Assembly (NCBI GenBank): GCA_011033025.1
Contig: WFMF01000362.1
Location: forward strand, 71,537 to 135,536
Direction of reading: 5' to 3'
Source: Beroe forskalii
Lineage: Eukaryota > Ctenophora > Nuda > Beroida > Beroidae
DNA length: 64,000 nucleotides
The notes below the pieces were generated by a model. It had not been told where the DNA came from, searched no databases, and saw only the letters and a program-made list of their open reading frames with translations. Positions within the stretch are counted from its first letter, which is position 1. Each line of letters starts with the position of its first letter. Shown here piece by piece: positions 63,031 through 64,000 of this stretch. The position numbers and the translations under genes were made by a program.

Positions 63031-64000
63031 TCCAGGTCTTGGTTCTTGGGGCAGAGAACAACACTGTTATTCTCCACCCACCCCACTTTGAAAGGAAAGT
63101 AGAGTGTTGCCAAAACTGTGACCTGATATAGGTAGATTATAACTGGCAGCAGTTTTGTAATAGTGAGGAGTTATTAGATTGCTTGGGAGTTGCTTTGGTT
63201 GTTGAGCTCATATGGAACTATTTGGCTCACATAGAGCTGTTGGGTTGTTAGGCTAAATGTAGATATGGAGCTATTTGGTTTGATGGAGCTATAATGTTTT
63301 TGGGCTCACATGGAGCTATTGGGTTGTTGGGCTCCCCATGCCATGGTTCTGGGGAGGATAACACTGTTTCTTCCACCCACCCCACTTACAAAAGAGAGTG
63401 GTGTTGCCAATAATGACCATGGTGATTTGCTTGGGTTGATGGGCCACATGGAGCTATTGGGTTGCTGGGCTCCACTGGAGCTATTGGGTTGATGGGCCCA
63501 CATGGAGCTATTATTGTTGGGCCCCTGGAGCTATTGGGTTATTGGGCTCCCTGGAGCTATTGGGTTGTTGGGCTCCCTTGAGCTATTGGGTTGTTGGGCT
63601 CCCTTGGAGCTATTGGGTTGTTGGGCTCTCCTGGAGCTATTGGGTTGTTGGGCTCCCCTGGAGCTATTGGTTGTTGGGCTCCCCCTGGAGCTATTGGGTT
63701 ACCCCTGGAGCTATTGGGTTGTTGGCCCCATGCCATGGTTCTTGGGAGGAGGATAACACTGTTATTTCTCCACCCACCCCACTTACAAAAGAGAGTGGGG
63801 TGTTGCCAATAGCCAATGACCATGGTGATTTGCTTGGGTTGATGGGCTCACATGGAGCTATTGGGTTGCTGGGCTCCCCTGAAGCTATTGGGTTGATGGG
63901 CTCACATGAAGCTATTGGGTTGTTGGGCCCCTGGAGCTATTGGGTTGTTGGGCTCTCCTGGAGCTATTGGTTGTTGGGCTCCCCTGGAGCTATTGGTTGT
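63031..64000 (+). repeat. Higher-order satellite: 27-bp unit plus about 110-bp block
   Basis: The 27-bp unit GGAGCTATTGGGTTGTTGGG plus CTCCCTT is repeated with variants. It is interrupted by a larger block (CCATGCCATGGTTCT ... CACTGTT ... CCACCCACCCCACTTACAAA ... GTGTTGCCAATA) at about 63334 and again at 63726, 392 bp apart. A diverged copy of the block lies at 63040-63120. The array runs off the window end. Confidence 0.88.

Overview
This is 64 kb of animal-type nuclear DNA, most likely from an invertebrate. It is AT-rich and contains one assembly gap of exactly 100 N (15302-15401). The evidence for a metazoan is GT-AG introns of roughly 200-450 bp between short exons whose phases match, Penelope-like retroelements (PLEs) with a GIY-YIG endonuclease, Mutator-like (MULE) transposons with a FLYWCH finger, and a very large load of MITEs and minisatellites. 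I cannot name the species. No rRNA, tRNA or CRISPR array was seen.

Host genes are few. A 436-codon open frame of unknown function lies at 4040-5350 (-) with an E-box/CCAAT promoter-like block behind it. A phase-consistent set of exons runs from 10885 to 12966 (+). A basic, Ser/Pro-rich, repeat-bearing protein with a coiled-coil tail lies at 22862-23953 (+). Two 3' gene ends were inferred from splice sites with matching phase (43364-43831 and 57583-57907). Isolated candidate exons lie at 13874-14038 (+), 18336-18482 (-) and 57242-57384 (+). None could be assigned to a known family.

Mobile DNA dominates. Three MULE copies (8642-10188, 19371-20752, 30276-31786) each have an intact 9-bp target duplication, and each keeps a different part of the transposase. 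PLE pieces lie at 21365-21720, 25600-26420, 46250-47276, 48480-48720 and 55327-56028. The two best preserved sit next to matching pseudo-LTRs (47332-47515 and 54882-55062), and each pseudo-LTR carries a type I hammerhead ribozyme on the strand of the PLE reading frame. A LINE ORF2 tail lies at 51930-52457. A large inverted repeat (arms 37037-38866 and 44672-46241) encloses about 5.8 kb, including one gene end.

Many short elements share an unusual design: they consist largely of one short motif, often palindromic, repeated in both orientations. Examples are CACGTG at 6545-7740, TTAAGC/GGACAT modules between TACCTTAT ends, CACTATATAGTG in a 244-bp palindrome at 33252-33495, AAGTGGGACA at 49423-51019, AGTACGTAC at 56381-56697, and the GACGGAAGTTCGAAC ends of the MULEs. 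Simple arrays (9, 11, 22, 24, 27 and about 143 bp units) and degenerate tandem repeats fill much of the remaining space. Two homopolymer-rich patches (15440-15860 and 56040-56225) look like poor consensus rather than biology.
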